Positions 1-8,594 of a stretch of DNA of 64,000 nt are shown here, one piece after another (positions within the stretch are counted from its first letter, which is position 1; every line of letters begins with the position of its first letter). The translations under genes and the position numbers were made by a program. The notes beneath the pieces were generated by a model. It saw only the letters and a list, made by a program, of their open reading frames with translations, was not told where the DNA came from and ran no database searches. Source of the stretch: Paraburkholderia agricolaris (GTDB lineage: Bacteria; Pseudomonadota; Gammaproteobacteria; Burkholderiales; Burkholderiaceae); NCBI RefSeq assembly GCF_009455635.1, contig NZ_QPER01000002.1, positions 1,922,001-1,986,000 on the forward strand. Direction: 5' to 3'.

Positions 1-42
1 CAAAAACCTTTTTACGATGGGAAGCTATGCCGTCAAGGCATG
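1..42. promoter_or_regulatory. LysR-type operator, copy 1 of a duplicated element
   Basis: Positions 27-41 form ATGCC-N5-GGCAT, a T-N11-A dyad of the kind bound by LysR regulators. The whole 1-42 segment matches 2574-2615 at 32 of 42 positions without gaps, including an identical 12-base start. It overlaps the 5' end of the adjacent LysR gene, as expected for autoregulation, and probably also controls a divergent gene left of the window. Function is inferred. Confidence 0.55.
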
Positions 43-65
43 GATCAAGCCGACGAAACAAATCA

Positions 66-1046
66 TTGGAGACGATCATCGAAATCAGGGAACTGCGGTC
101 CTTCGTGCATATCGCGCGCGTAGGCAGCGTCAGCCGCGCGGCCGCCGAGCTTTACATCGCGCAACCCGCGCTCAGCAGACAGATCGCGAAGCTCGAAGCC
201 GAGCTCGGCACGCCGCTGTTCGTGCGATATGGACGCGGCGTGCGGCTCACCAGCGCAGGTGCTCAATTGCTCGAACGCGCGGAGATGATCATCAATTTCG
301 TCACACAAACGAGCGAACAGGTCCGCGCATCGGCCGATCGTCTGAGTGGCCATATTGCGCTGGGCTTGCCGCCGGCGGTCGGCGTGTGGGTTTCCGCGCC
401 GATTGTCGAAGCGTTTCGCGAGCGATGGCCCGCAGTCTCGCTGCACATGCGCGAAGGTCTGAGCAGTTCGCTGCAGGAATGGCTGCTCGATCGCCGCGTC
501 GATCTGGCGATCGTCTACAACCAGCCGCCGCTGGAAGCATTTGACGTACTGCCGCTATGCAGCGAAGCCATGGTCATCGCCGGGCCGCCGGGTGACACCG
601 TGATTCAGGAACGTGGCGGCGAGCCGCTGCGGATTCGCGACCTCGCCGAACTGCCGCTGATCGTTCCGGGCTTTCCACACGCAAACCGGCGCGTTCTCGA
701 ACAGGCGGCCGTACAGCATGGCGTGCATCTGCGCATCGTTCTGGAAGTGGATAGCGTGACGTTGACGAAGGCACTCGTGCGCCGCGGTCTGGGATACGCG
801 CTGCTCACCTACACGGCAATCCAGGAGGAGGTCCAGCGCGGCGATTTACAAGCATTGCCCATCGAACGCCCCAGCATCCGATCGACTGTCGCACTAGCCA
901 CTTTGCGCGAGCAACGCGCATCGAGGCTGGTACGTACCATGTCGGACGTGGTCGCCGAAAAGCTGCACGACCTCGCCACGGTCGGGGCATGGAAAGATCA
1001 CGTCACCTGGCTCGGCGACAACACTCAGATCGTCGAAGAAGCGTAA
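66..1046 (+). CDS. LysR-family transcriptional regulator
   Basis: About 326 residues, normal for a LysR regulator. The N-terminal winged helix-turn-helix is plain (RSFVHIARVGSVSRAAAELY followed by AQPALSRQIAKLE), then comes a LysR substrate-binding domain from about residue 90 to 300. The start is uncertain. TTG at 66 puts the helix-turn-helix close to the N-terminus, as is usual, and leaves the operator-like dyad at 27-41 outside the gene. ATG at 27 has a GGGAAG ribosome site but lies inside that dyad. It converges on the porin at 1101-2273, whose upstream region carries a second copy of the operator element, so porin control is a reasonable inference. The ligand is unknown. Confidence 0.85.
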   Translation: METIIEIRELRSFVHIARVGSVSRAAAELYIAQPALSRQIAKLEAELGTPLFVRYGRGVRLTSAGAQLLERAEMIINFVTQTSEQVRASADRLSGHIALGLPPAVGVWVSAPIVEAFRERWPAVSLHMREGLSSSLQEWLLDRRVDLAIVYNQPPLEAFDVLPLCSEAMVIAGPPGDTVIQERGGEPLRIRDLAELPLIVPGFPHANRRVLEQAAVQHGVHLRIVLEVDSVTLTKALVRRGLGYALLTYTAIQEEVQRGDLQALPIERPSIRSTVALATLREQRASRLVRTMSDVVAEKLHDLATVGAWKDHVTWLGDNTQIVEEA

Positions 1047-1048
1047 CC

Positions 1049-1098
1049 GAGTGCCGCCCGCACGCCCGCACGCCCGCTCGCCCAGACGGGCAGGACTC
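1049..1098. terminator. Possible bidirectional terminator hairpin
   Basis: Between the convergent stops of the LysR gene and the porin, GAGT-GCC-GCCCG (1049-1060) is mirrored by CGGGC-AGG-ACTC (1087-1098): the outer 4 bp and inner 5 bp pair around an internal mismatch. There is no T tract on either side, so this is a weak call based on position and symmetry. Confidence 0.3.
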
Positions 1099-1100
1099 GC

Positions 1101-2273
1101 TCAGAATTTGTGCCGGAAGCCCACGCGCAGCACGGTTTGCGAGTCGGATGACGACGGCGTCAGCAGATTGATCGCCGCGACGGCGCGCTTGCCGGTCGAA
1201 TCGACGCCTGCCGCATGCTGGTAGACGCCGATCACATACAGCGTTGTCCGCTTCGACAGAAAGTACTGCGCGCTCATCTCTCCCTGGTGGTAGCGTGCGC
1301 CCTCGTTTCCGCCTGCGCCGTTGCCGTCCGTGAAGTCATACGCCGCGCCCAGCAGCCACTCAGGTGTAGGGCGGTAGCGGAAGCTGACCTCCGCGTTGTT
1401 GAACATGGCCGTGCCCGTGTAGTGAGCCGGGTTTGGACCTGAACCCGTGTCGCCCATGTTGCTGAAACGCACATTCGAGTAGGTGAGCGCCGCCGTCCCG
1501 TTGCCGATCGTGTAGGCGGCAGCAGCGCCAATCGACGTATAACTGCGTGCCGACATAAAGCCGCTATACACCGGCGTGACCGTGCCGTTTGCAGTCGCCG
1601 CCGTAAGCGTGGTCTGCGAGTTGTTGCCGAAGAAACTGAGGTTGGGATTGCGGGCATTGATCATCGCGACGCCGAGGCTCAATGGCCCGTTCGCGTAACC
1701 TGCACCGAGCGACCACACCTGGTTGCGCGATACATCGCCGGCCACGCCGCCCAGACTGTACACGCCGCCAAAGGTGAAACCGCCGAAAGCCGGACTCGTG
1801 TACTTGATCGAGTTGTTGGTGCGGTAGCTATTGTTGAAATTGTCGAGGTCGCCCGGGTGCGCCGAGATATAGCCGCCCCAGTTGTCCGCCGCGGCGATCT
1901 GGCCGACATAGTCCACCACCGAATCGTATTGACGACCCAGCGTTATTGACCCGAACTGCCCGCTCGCCAGACCGACATAGGCCTGCCGCCCGAATAGCAG
2001 ACCGCCCTGCCCCAGGCCGCCATTGTTGACGTTAAAGCCGTTCTCGAGGAAAAACAATGATTTGAGACCGCCGCCCAGATCTTCGACACCCCGAAAAATG
2101 ACCCGGCTTCCATTGTTCACCCCGCTCGACATCATGTACTGATGCGCTCCGCCGGCATTGGTCACGTCATTGATGCCGACATCGATCACGCCTGCCAGCG
2201 TCACGCTGCTCTGTGCATATACGAGTTGCGGCAAGGTCGCCGCGACGGCAACTGCGAGCAAGGTTTTTTTCAT
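1101..2273 (-). CDS. Gram-negative porin (Burkholderia general-porin type)
   Basis: About 390 residues, the usual size of a 16-strand trimeric outer-membrane porin. The start at 2273 gives a signal peptide (MKKTLLAVAVAATLPQLVYA) and a mature start QSSVTLAGVIDVG, typical of Burkholderiaceae porins. A GGAG ribosome site precedes it; the open frame continues further upstream without a better start. Characteristic stretches are SRVIFRGVEDLGGGLKSLFFLENGF-like at residues 65-90 and a C-terminus ending in LRVGFRHKF, whose final aromatic residue is the outer-membrane insertion signal. It allows passive diffusion of small solutes. The duplicated LysR-type element at 2574-2621 lies about 300 bp upstream. 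Substrate preference cannot be read from the sequence. Confidence 0.93.
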   Translation of the reverse strand: MKKTLLAVAVAATLPQLVYAQSSVTLAGVIDVGINDVTNAGGAHQYMMSSGVNNGSRVIFRGVEDLGGGLKSLFFLENGFNVNNGGLGQGGLLFGRQAYVGLASGQFGSITLGRQYDSVVDYVGQIAAADNWGGYISAHPGDLDNFNNSYRTNNSIKYTSPAFGGFTFGGVYSLGGVAGDVSRNQVWSLGAGYANGPLSLGVAMINARNPNLSFFGNNSQTTLTAATANGTVTPVYSGFMSARSYTSIGAAAAYTIGNGTAALTYSNVRFSNMGDTGSGPNPAHYTGTAMFNNAEVSFRYRPTPEWLLGAAYDFTDGNGAGGNEGARYHQGEMSAQYFLSKRTTLYVIGVYQHAAGVDSTGKRAVAAINLLTPSSSDSQTVLRVGFRHKF

Positions 2274-2528
2274 CTGGTTCTCCGAGGTTTTGTAGGTGTG
2301 GATGAAACGAAAATCGGTGATACAAGTCAGGCGCTTGCCGCGCACAGACGAGCGTCTTCCAACCACATCGATACCGAGTGGCTTGAACAGGCCGGCAGCC
2401 GGCGCGAATCGACAACCTGACGTCGCGGCCTCACGAAATACGTGAGCCGCACGCGTGTCGCGCGAAGAAGGGGGAGTAAGCTCTCAGCCAGAACGACAGA
2501 GGGCGATGACCGAGTTGGTATTCACGTT

Positions 2529-2566
2529 GCGTCTCCATTTTTCCAGCACTTTGCCTGTGGAGACGC
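2529..2566. promoter_or_regulatory. Perfect 9-bp inverted repeat upstream of the porin
   Basis: GCGTCTCCA (2529-2537) and TGGAGACGC (2558-2566) are exact reverse complements separated by 20 bases. They lie in the 399-bp gene-free interval 2274-2672, between the porin start and the LysR-type palindrome. Arm spacing suits a dimeric DNA-binding protein with half-sites about three helical turns apart, or a leader hairpin of the porin mRNA. No T tract supports a terminator. Confidence 0.4.
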
Positions 2567-2573
2567 TCGCTGA

Positions 2574-2621
2574 CAAAAACCTTTTATCGATAGCAAGTCA
2601 TGCCGGGGCGGCATGACTTGC
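2574..2621. promoter_or_regulatory. LysR-type operator, copy 2, with 12-bp perfect arms
   Basis: GCAAGTCATGCC (2593-2604), five bases, then the exact reverse complement GGCATGACTTGC (2610-2621). The flank 2574-2592 matches 1-19 of the window, and together 2574-2615 equals 1-42 at 32 of 42 positions. It shares the ATGCC-N5-GGCAT core with copy 1. Its place upstream of the porin suggests the LysR protein at 66-1046 acts here. It could instead end transcription of the DUF2817 gene, since the minus strand shows a T5 run, but that run is about 15 bases from the stem. Confidence 0.5.
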
Positions 2622-2672
2622 CGATTACTGCCGGACGGACAGAAACCCGGTTTCTTTCACGGTCGCGCCGCG

Positions 2673-3782
2673 TCAATGCGCCGTGCGACTGTTGCCGAGA
2701 CCGATCAGAGCCTGCAGGACAGCGGCCTTGAACTGTCCGAAGAGCATGCCTTTCCACGCGTCATTGTCGCAATAGAACGCATCACGCAGCGCGCGCTTGA
2801 TCGTGTACGCCTGCCCGGGCGCGGCGCTCACCTGGTTGTGCAGCCAGTGATCGCCGCGCAGCGCATACCTGACATCGTCCGACAGCAAAGTACCGAACTC
2901 GAGTGCCACCGTGGTCACATCCGCATCGTGTTCCGCTTCCTCATAGGCAAGCGCAACAATTGGCCCGGACACCGGAATGGACGCCGAGCCGATGCTTGCC
3001 GGCGCCAGCACGTCACTGCCCCAGTAGGCCTTCGCCCTAAGCAGTTCCTGCGGAGACGACTGGCCGACGAAAATTTTTTCGCCATGCCCATGCGCACCGA
3101 GGCCGGTATGAACATCGATCATGGCAACGTGCCGGAAGCCCTTCAGGTGACGCCTGAATATGGCTCGCACACTGCGATGGCTCCAGCTTGGCGATGCGCC
3201 ACCGTAGAACAGGCCGTCGGGCACGTCGTATTGTCCGGTGACCAACGCCTTGCGAAAACGTTCTTCACCGTACGTTGCGTAGTAGTCGGCTATGTCGCGC
3301 CGGTTCTGCTCGGTGGGCGGCCATGTGCGCGGCAGCAGCAGCGAGTGAATGTCCTTATAGTCGGGATTGTGCGGCAGCGGCTGGCTGAAGTTCACGCAAT
3401 TGCGGTTAAGGTCGATGTTGTCTTCGTTGGCCCGCCTTAGATGCGAAAAACCATAAGGGTTGACCGCATGGACGACAAGCAGCGCCACCTTGTTGGTGGT
3501 CGCCGCCGCGAGCAGGTGCTCGTCGCGCAACAAACCAATCTGGCATCCCGACCCCGCAAAGCCCTCGACGCCATGCGTGCCCGACGTGATGACCAGCAGG
3601 GATTGCGCGCCAGGCGGCGACACCAGCAAATGGTCGATGGCTAGCGCTTCGCCGTCGGCGCCGACATAGGTGTCGAGCACACTGCTCTCGACAGTGACGC
3701 CAAGGCTTTCCGCCGCCTGGTGCAGCTTGATCCGGGCTTCGGCATAGCTGGCGGAAAAGAGTGCATTGATCTTGCCGGTCAT
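2673..3782 (-). CDS. DUF2817 zinc-carboxypeptidase-like protein
   Basis: 369 residues, a full-length DUF2817 protein, a family distantly related to M14 zinc carboxypeptidases and succinylglutamate desuccinylases. Visible are the putative metal site GTHGVEGFAG (about residue 70), RANEDNIDLNRN (about 115) and MIDVHTGLG (about 220), matching the His-Glu, Asp-Arg-Asn and His elements of the fold. No signal peptide is seen, so it is probably cytoplasmic. It lies 12 bp downstream of the MHS transporter on the same strand, so the two are probably co-transcribed. One guess is that the transporter brings in a small peptide or N-acyl amino acid that this enzyme hydrolyses; the substrate is not known. 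Confidence 0.85.
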   Translation of the reverse strand: MTGKINALFSASYAEARIKLHQAAESLGVTVESSVLDTYVGADGEALAIDHLLVSPPGAQSLLVITSGTHGVEGFAGSGCQIGLLRDEHLLAAATTNKVALLVVHAVNPYGFSHLRRANEDNIDLNRNCVNFSQPLPHNPDYKDIHSLLLPRTWPPTEQNRRDIADYYATYGEERFRKALVTGQYDVPDGLFYGGASPSWSHRSVRAIFRRHLKGFRHVAMIDVHTGLGAHGHGEKIFVGQSSPQELLRAKAYWGSDVLAPASIGSASIPVSGPIVALAYEEAEHDADVTTVALEFGTLLSDDVRYALRGDHWLHNQVSAAPGQAYTIKRALRDAFYCDNDAWKGMLFGQFKAAVLQALIGLGNSRTAH

Positions 3783-3794
3783 CGTGGGTTTCCT

Positions 3795-5108
3795 TTATAT
3801 GAGAGGCCGGGCGGAGCGATCTTCGATCTTGATCAGCGCCGCAACGGTAATGGCGGTGCACGCCAGGAGATAGAGTGCCGGGCTGAGTTTCGAGCCGGTG
3901 ACGTGTACCAGCCACGTGGTAATGAACTGCGATGAACCGCCAACCAGAACAACGCCGATCGCATAGATGAAAGCGACTCCGGTGGCTCGAATGTCCTTCG
4001 GCAGCAGCGCCGGCACAATTGCCATGCTTGTCATCGACATGACGTGCAGGACGCTCAACAGGCCCACCACGAGCAGGAGACGGGACGCGCTTGGCGCGGC
4101 AGTCAGGTAGATGAACGCGGGATAGATCGCCAGAACGATGGCCACGCGGGCTGCAATGCTGATTTTCTTCCGGTTGAACCGATCAGCGAGCATGCCGGTC
4201 AGCGGCATGCCGGCAAAGAGCACCAGACCAACCAGAATGCCCGCCGGCAGAGCACTCGACATCGGGATGCCAAGTTCGTGGATCGCGTACGTCGGCATGT
4301 AGAACGTGATCAGATACACGCTTGCGGTGCTGCCCATCATCAGCAGCAAGCCCATCATGATGACCCGCCAATGATCGCGAAGGACAACGCGCAGCGGGCT
4401 GGCCGCCTTGACGTGGGCTGGCTTCGGCTGCACGGTGTCGTCCAGCTTCTGGCGAATGTACAGGCCAACCGGCGCGACCAGAATGCCGACAGCAAAAGGA
4501 ATCCGCCAGCCCCACCGCATGAACTCGCTGTGGCTGAGCATGCCGCTGCAGGCAGTGGCGAGCATCGCACCGATCGCGACGCCCAGGCCCTGGCTGGAAA
4601 ACTGCCAGCTCGAATAGAAACTACGTGTCCGGGGTGTGGCGTACTCGAGCAACATGGCGGTGGTCGCGCCAACTTCACCGCCCGCCGAAAAGCCCTGGAT
4701 CAACCGGGCAATCACGATGATGACAGGCGCCGCAATTCCGATCTGCGCGTACGTCGGCGCGCACGCGATCATTGCCGCGCCAAGCGCCATCAAACCCAGC
4801 GTCATCATCATCGCTGCCTTGCGGCCCGCCCGGTCGGCATAACTGCCCAGCACGATACCGCCGATCGGACGCGTGACAAAACCCACGCCGAAGGCCGCGG
4901 TCGACATCAGCAACTGGCCATACGGTGTTGAGTTTGGAAAAAACAGCTCCCCCATGGTGACGGCAAGAAAGCTGTAGATGGTGAAATCGAAGAACTCCAG
5001 CGCGTTGCCGATCGTGATCGCCGTGATAACGCGCGCGGCGCTGGCTCCCTGGTTCTTCACCGCGGCGACGGTTGGCGCGGTATCCGAGAATTCGCTCAAC
5101 TCTTTCAT
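3795..5108 (-). CDS. MFS transporter, metabolite:H+ symporter type
   Basis: About 437 residues with twelve hydrophobic segments. ITIGNALEFFDFTIYSFLAV in segment 1 and the loop YADRAGRKAAMM mark the metabolite/H+ symporter group (ProP and KgtP relatives), which import organic acids, betaines or amino acids by proton symport. I place the start at the ATG at 5108 (MKELSEF), which follows GAGGAAGG; ATGs at 5120 and 5135 are possible. It leads a two-gene unit with the DUF2817 gene and is divergent from a LysR gene at 5223 with an operator-like dyad between. The substrate is unknown. Confidence 0.9.
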   Translation of the reverse strand: MKELSEFSDTAPTVAAVKNQGASAARVITAITIGNALEFFDFTIYSFLAVTMGELFFPNSTPYGQLLMSTAAFGVGFVTRPIGGIVLGSYADRAGRKAAMMMTLGLMALGAAMIACAPTYAQIGIAAPVIIVIARLIQGFSAGGEVGATTAMLLEYATPRTRSFYSSWQFSSQGLGVAIGAMLATACSGMLSHSEFMRWGWRIPFAVGILVAPVGLYIRQKLDDTVQPKPAHVKAASPLRVVLRDHWRVIMMGLLLMMGSTASVYLITFYMPTYAIHELGIPMSSALPAGILVGLVLFAGMPLTGMLADRFNRKKISIAARVAIVLAIYPAFIYLTAAPSASRLLLVVGLLSVLHVMSMTSMAIVPALLPKDIRATGVAFIYAIGVVLVGGSSQFITTWLVHVTGSKLSPALYLLACTAITVAALIKIEDRSARPLI

Positions 5109-5170
5109 GGCCTTCCTCATGGAGTGTGCGACCATTGTGAAACTGGCATGAAATAAAAAAAAGATAAGAA

Positions 5171-5185
5171 ATCGCTCTCAGTGAT
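5171..5185. promoter_or_regulatory. LysR-type operator candidate between divergent genes
   Basis: ATCGCTCTCAGTGAT is an imperfect dyad (ATC-N-CT...AG-N-GAT, 10 of 15 symmetric positions) of the T-N11-A form. It lies 38 bp upstream of the LysR start and 63 bp upstream of the divergent transporter start, the classic arrangement for autoregulation plus activation of the divergent gene. Confidence 0.45.
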
Positions 5186-5222
5186 AACTCATTTTGATCC
5201 CTCAACCGATCGTGAAATCATC

Positions 5223-6140
5223 ATGAAACTGAACCAGTTGCGCACCTTCCTCGCCGTCGTCGAAACCAGCAGCATTCATGCGGGCGCACGAGCGCTCGGC
5301 ATATCGCAGCCGGCAGTTTCGGCCGTTATTCGCGGGCTGGAACAGATGCTCGGTGCACCGCTATTCAGGCGCAGCAGCCTCGGCATTGAATTGACCGAAT
5401 ACGGCCAGACCTTCGCTGTGCGTGCCCGGGCACTGGTGGAGGATATGCGGCGCGCGCGCGAGGAAATTGCCCAGATGCAGAACGGGGAATCCGGCAGTGT
5501 TTCGGTATCCTTGTCATCGACGGCCGCCCGTGTTTTCCTGCCGGAGGCACTGGCGCGTTTCAGGCAGAGCATGCCGAATGTCGCGGTGGAATTGAACGAA
5601 GCAACCTGGCTCGAGGCGCTTGATCAACTCAAAAAGGGCGTCACGGACTTTGCGGTGGTCCAGGCGCCGCAGAGTCTTTCCTATCCTGAGTTCGTCGAAG
5701 TGATGCCGTTGATTGCATTCCCGCTAGTGATTGGCGCGCGCAAATCGCATCCATTGCTCAAAAGCCGCTCGCTTGCCGACCTGGTCGATGCCACCTGGCT
5801 ATTGCCGGGACGGCCGGCGCCCGGCTCGGCCGCACGCTTTGCCGAGGTCTTCGAGCGTCACGGTTTTCGTGCGCCCAAACTCATCATGCGATGCCAGTCG
5901 ACGCTGACGGCGTTCGCGCTGATGCAAAGCATGGACTTCGTTTCACTGTTTGCCGCGCCCATGGCGGCGCAGGAGTTCAGCCGATACGGACTGAAAGCGG
6001 TACCGGTCAGGGAGGCACTGCCTGAGTTGATGCACAGTCTGCTGACGAGGCGAGAGCAGCCCCCTACCGCTGCCGCCGCGCATTTCTTCCATTGCATCAG
6101 ACAGACCTGTCTCGACAACGCATCGGCAGCATCTTCCTAA
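5223..6140 (+). CDS. LysR-family transcriptional regulator
   Basis: 305 residues from the ATG at 5223 (MKLNQLRTFLAVVETSS), the usual distance from the helix-turn-helix; an ATG at 5181 would add 14 atypical residues and overlap the operator candidate. The DNA-binding domain is clear (IHAGARALGISQPAVSAVIR, residues about 15-35) and a LysR substrate-binding domain follows. It is divergent from the MHS transporter and DUF2817 pair and probably controls them. The effector is unknown. It ends 25 bp before the stop of the convergent gamma-glutamyltransferase. Confidence 0.9.
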   Translation: MKLNQLRTFLAVVETSSIHAGARALGISQPAVSAVIRGLEQMLGAPLFRRSSLGIELTEYGQTFAVRARALVEDMRRAREEIAQMQNGESGSVSVSLSSTAARVFLPEALARFRQSMPNVAVELNEATWLEALDQLKKGVTDFAVVQAPQSLSYPEFVEVMPLIAFPLVIGARKSHPLLKSRSLADLVDATWLLPGRPAPGSAARFAEVFERHGFRAPKLIMRCQSTLTAFALMQSMDFVSLFAAPMAAQEFSRYGLKAVPVREALPELMHSLLTRREQPPTAAAAHFFHCIRQTCLDNASAASS

Positions 6141-6165
6141 GCTGTGTCGCGACAGCGGCATCCGC

Positions 6166-7758
6166 TCAATAACCCAACGCGCAGCCGTCCTTTCGGTGAT
6201 CAGACGCACCAACCAGCACGCCCTCCTCCCAGTCGATCCAGATCGCCTGGGATCCACCAATCGCGGACGGTGCCGCAGACAGTTTGAAGCCACGATCCAG
6301 CAGCGCCGCACGAACCGGCGCGGGCATGGTTGCTTCGACCTCGACCGAGTCCGTGCCTGGGCGTGGAAAGATACGCGGCAAGTCCATCGCCGACTGGAGA
6401 TCCAATCCATAGTGAAGCACCTTCGACAGGAAGTGTGCGTGGCCCATTGCCTGATAATGGCCGCCCATTACGCCGAAGCTCATACGTACGCGACCGCCTT
6501 GCGTCACCATGCCCGGGATGATCGTGTGCAGCGGTCGCTTGCGTGGTCCGATGGCGTTCGGGTGTCCCGGCTCAACGACGAAGCTCTGGCCGCGGTTGTG
6601 TAGCAATACGCCAGAATCCGGTGCCATCAGACCGCTGCCAAACGGGTGAAACAGCGAGTTGATGAAGCTCACGCAGTTGCGCTCGCGATCGACCACGGTG
6701 ATATACACCGTGTCCTGATGTTCGGCTGGCGTGAGCGCCGGCGCAGGCGGCAACGCACGGTCGAGATCGATTCGGCCGCGCAATTCGTCGGCGAGTGTAT
6801 CGGATAGCAGCCAGTCAACGTCGACCTCATGTTGCCGGGGGTCGCCCAATACCGCGTCGCGCATCGAATAGGCGAGTTTGGCCGCCTCGATTTCCCGATG
6901 GATGCGATCAGGATCGAGCGGGTCGCCGTCAGCGGCGAGTTTCTCGAGAATCTTCAGGATCATCAGCGCAACCACACCCTGTCCGCTCGGCGGGCACTCG
7001 ACAACCTCGTAGCCACGAAACGCCGAACGTATCGGAGTCACGTATTCGCCGTGGTAGTCCGCAAAATCGTCCAGCGAATGCAGGCCACCGTGCGTGCGCA
7101 AATGCGTCACCATTCGAGAGGCGAGCGGACCGCGGTAGAAGGCGTCACGCCCCTCCTCGGCAATCGCGCGCAGCGTGCTGGCAAGGCGCGGTTGCCGGTG
7201 CACGACGCCGGGCTTTGGCGCGGCACCGTCGATCAGCATCGTTGTGCGAGTCTCCCTGTCGCGTGACAGTAATTCGACCTCCTTCGACCAGTCGGCTGCA
7301 ACCCGCGGCGTGACTGCGTAGCCTTCCTCCGCGTGACGGATCGCAGGCGCGAGGACGTCGCGCAGCGGCAGGCGGCCGTGATCGCGGTGTAGCGTCGTCC
7401 ACGCATGCACGGCGCCGGGCACCGTCACCGCATGCGCGGAATGCCGCGCAATGGCGTCTACGCCGAGTTGTTGCATCCGTTCGACGGTGGCCTCCGCAGG
7501 CGCCCAGCCCGCCCCGTCGTAGGCGACGATATCATCCGTGCCACCGCGCGAATACAGCGCGAAGCAATCGCCGCCAACCCCGGTCGATCCCGGCTCGACG
7601 ACGCATTGCACCGCGCATGCGGCGATCGCCGCATCCATCGCGTTACCGCCGGCGGCCAGCACGTTGAGCGCCGCAAGCGTTGCCGCGGGGTGTGAGGTCG
7701 CGGCCATGCCATTGCGGGCGAACGCGAGTGAACGGCCGGGCATCTCGAAGTTACGCAT
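6166..7758 (-). CDS. Gamma-glutamyltransferase-family protein
   Basis: 530 residues, family length. The N-terminal core (ATSHPAATLAALNVLAAGGNAMDAA, then VVEPGSTGVGGDCFALY) and the autoprocessing site QDTVYITVVD near residue 355 are present; the Thr of QDT is the expected N-terminal nucleophile of the small subunit. GSGLMAPDSGVLLHNRG follows, as in the family. It hydrolyses or transfers gamma-glutamyl groups from glutathione or gamma-glutamyl amines. No signal peptide is apparent, so the proenzyme may be cytoplasmic, unlike E. coli Ggt. It is the last gene of a leftward unit after an amino-acid ABC transporter, which suggests import and cleavage of a gamma-glutamyl compound. Confidence 0.88.
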   Translation of the reverse strand: MRNFEMPGRSLAFARNGMAATSHPAATLAALNVLAAGGNAMDAAIAACAVQCVVEPGSTGVGGDCFALYSRGGTDDIVAYDGAGWAPAEATVERMQQLGVDAIARHSAHAVTVPGAVHAWTTLHRDHGRLPLRDVLAPAIRHAEEGYAVTPRVAADWSKEVELLSRDRETRTTMLIDGAAPKPGVVHRQPRLASTLRAIAEEGRDAFYRGPLASRMVTHLRTHGGLHSLDDFADYHGEYVTPIRSAFRGYEVVECPPSGQGVVALMILKILEKLAADGDPLDPDRIHREIEAAKLAYSMRDAVLGDPRQHEVDVDWLLSDTLADELRGRIDLDRALPPAPALTPAEHQDTVYITVVDRERNCVSFINSLFHPFGSGLMAPDSGVLLHNRGQSFVVEPGHPNAIGPRKRPLHTIIPGMVTQGGRVRMSFGVMGGHYQAMGHAHFLSKVLHYGLDLQSAMDLPRIFPRPGTDSVEVEATMPAPVRAALLDRGFKLSAAPSAIGGSQAIWIDWEEGVLVGASDHRKDGCALGY

Positions 7759-7780
7759 ATGCAGGTTCTCCAGTCTAAGG

Positions 7781-8593
7781 TCAGGTCGGCGACAGTGGCG
7801 CGAGCACGGGCGCGGGCTTCAGCGCACGGCGCAGGAACGAGCGGGTACGCGCATGCGTCGGCGCGGTGAATATCTGCTCCGGCGGCCCCTCCTCGATCAG
7901 TTCGCCCTGATCGAGTACAACGACGCGGTGCGCGACTTCCCGCGCAAACTCCATTTCGTGCGTCACGACGACCATCGTCATCCCGTCATGGGCCAACTCC
8001 TTCATCACCTGCAGCACCTCGCCGACGGTCTCGGGGTCCAACGCGCTGGTGGGCTCGTCGAACAGCAGAACCTTCGGCTGCATCGCCAGCGCGCGAGCAA
8101 TCGCGACGCGCTGCTGCTGGCCGCCGGACAACTGGGACGGATAGTGATCCGCGCGATCCGCAAGCCCGACACGGGCCAGCAGGCGCTTCGCTTCCTGAAT
8201 CGCAGCGCCGCGCGGTGTTTTCAGCACATGGGTCGGCGCTTCGATGATGTTTTCGAGCGCCGTCATGTGCGGAAACAGGTTGAAACGCTGGAATACCATG
8301 CCGATGTCCCGCCGCTGCCGCGCGAGTTCGCGGGCGGAATCGCGTACCACCTTGCCGTTCGCGCGCTCGACGTAGCCGAGCAGGCGCCCATTCACACGCA
8401 CGCGGCCGGAATCGAAGGTTTCGAGCAGATTCAGGCAGCGGATGAAGGTGGTTTTCCCGGAACCCGAGGAGCCGATCAGCACCACCACCTCGCCTTTCGC
8501 CACGCTCAGCGATACGCCGTTGAGTACCTTCGTTGTGCCGAACGATTTATGGACATTCGACGCCTCGATAATGACTTCATCTGTCTGATTCAC
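7781..8593 (-). CDS. Amino-acid ABC transporter ATP-binding protein
   Basis: 270 residues. Walker [11 protein letters not shown] (about residue 43), Q-loop, signature [15 protein letters not shown] and Walker [13 protein letters not shown] followed by the switch histidine in VVTHEM place it in the GlnQ/HisP polar amino-acid group. It sits 1 bp from the permease stop and 22 bp before the gamma-glutamyltransferase, so translation within the operon is tightly linked. It powers import through the permease at 8595-9362. Confidence 0.94.
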   Translation of the reverse strand: MNQTDEVIIEASNVHKSFGTTKVLNGVSLSVAKGEVVVLIGSSGSGKTTFIRCLNLLETFDSGRVRVNGRLLGYVERANGKVVRDSARELARQRRDIGMVFQRFNLFPHMTALENIIEAPTHVLKTPRGAAIQEAKRLLARVGLADRADHYPSQLSGGQQQRVAIARALAMQPKVLLFDEPTSALDPETVGEVLQVMKELAHDGMTMVVVTHEMEFAREVAHRVVVLDQGELIEEGPPEQIFTAPTHARTRSFLRRALKPAPVLAPLSPT

Positions 8594-8594
8594 C

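Noticed and set aside
6141..6156. Hairpin between LysR and gamma-glutamyltransferase stops as terminator
   Set aside because: Only a 5-bp stem and no T tract; too weak to call.
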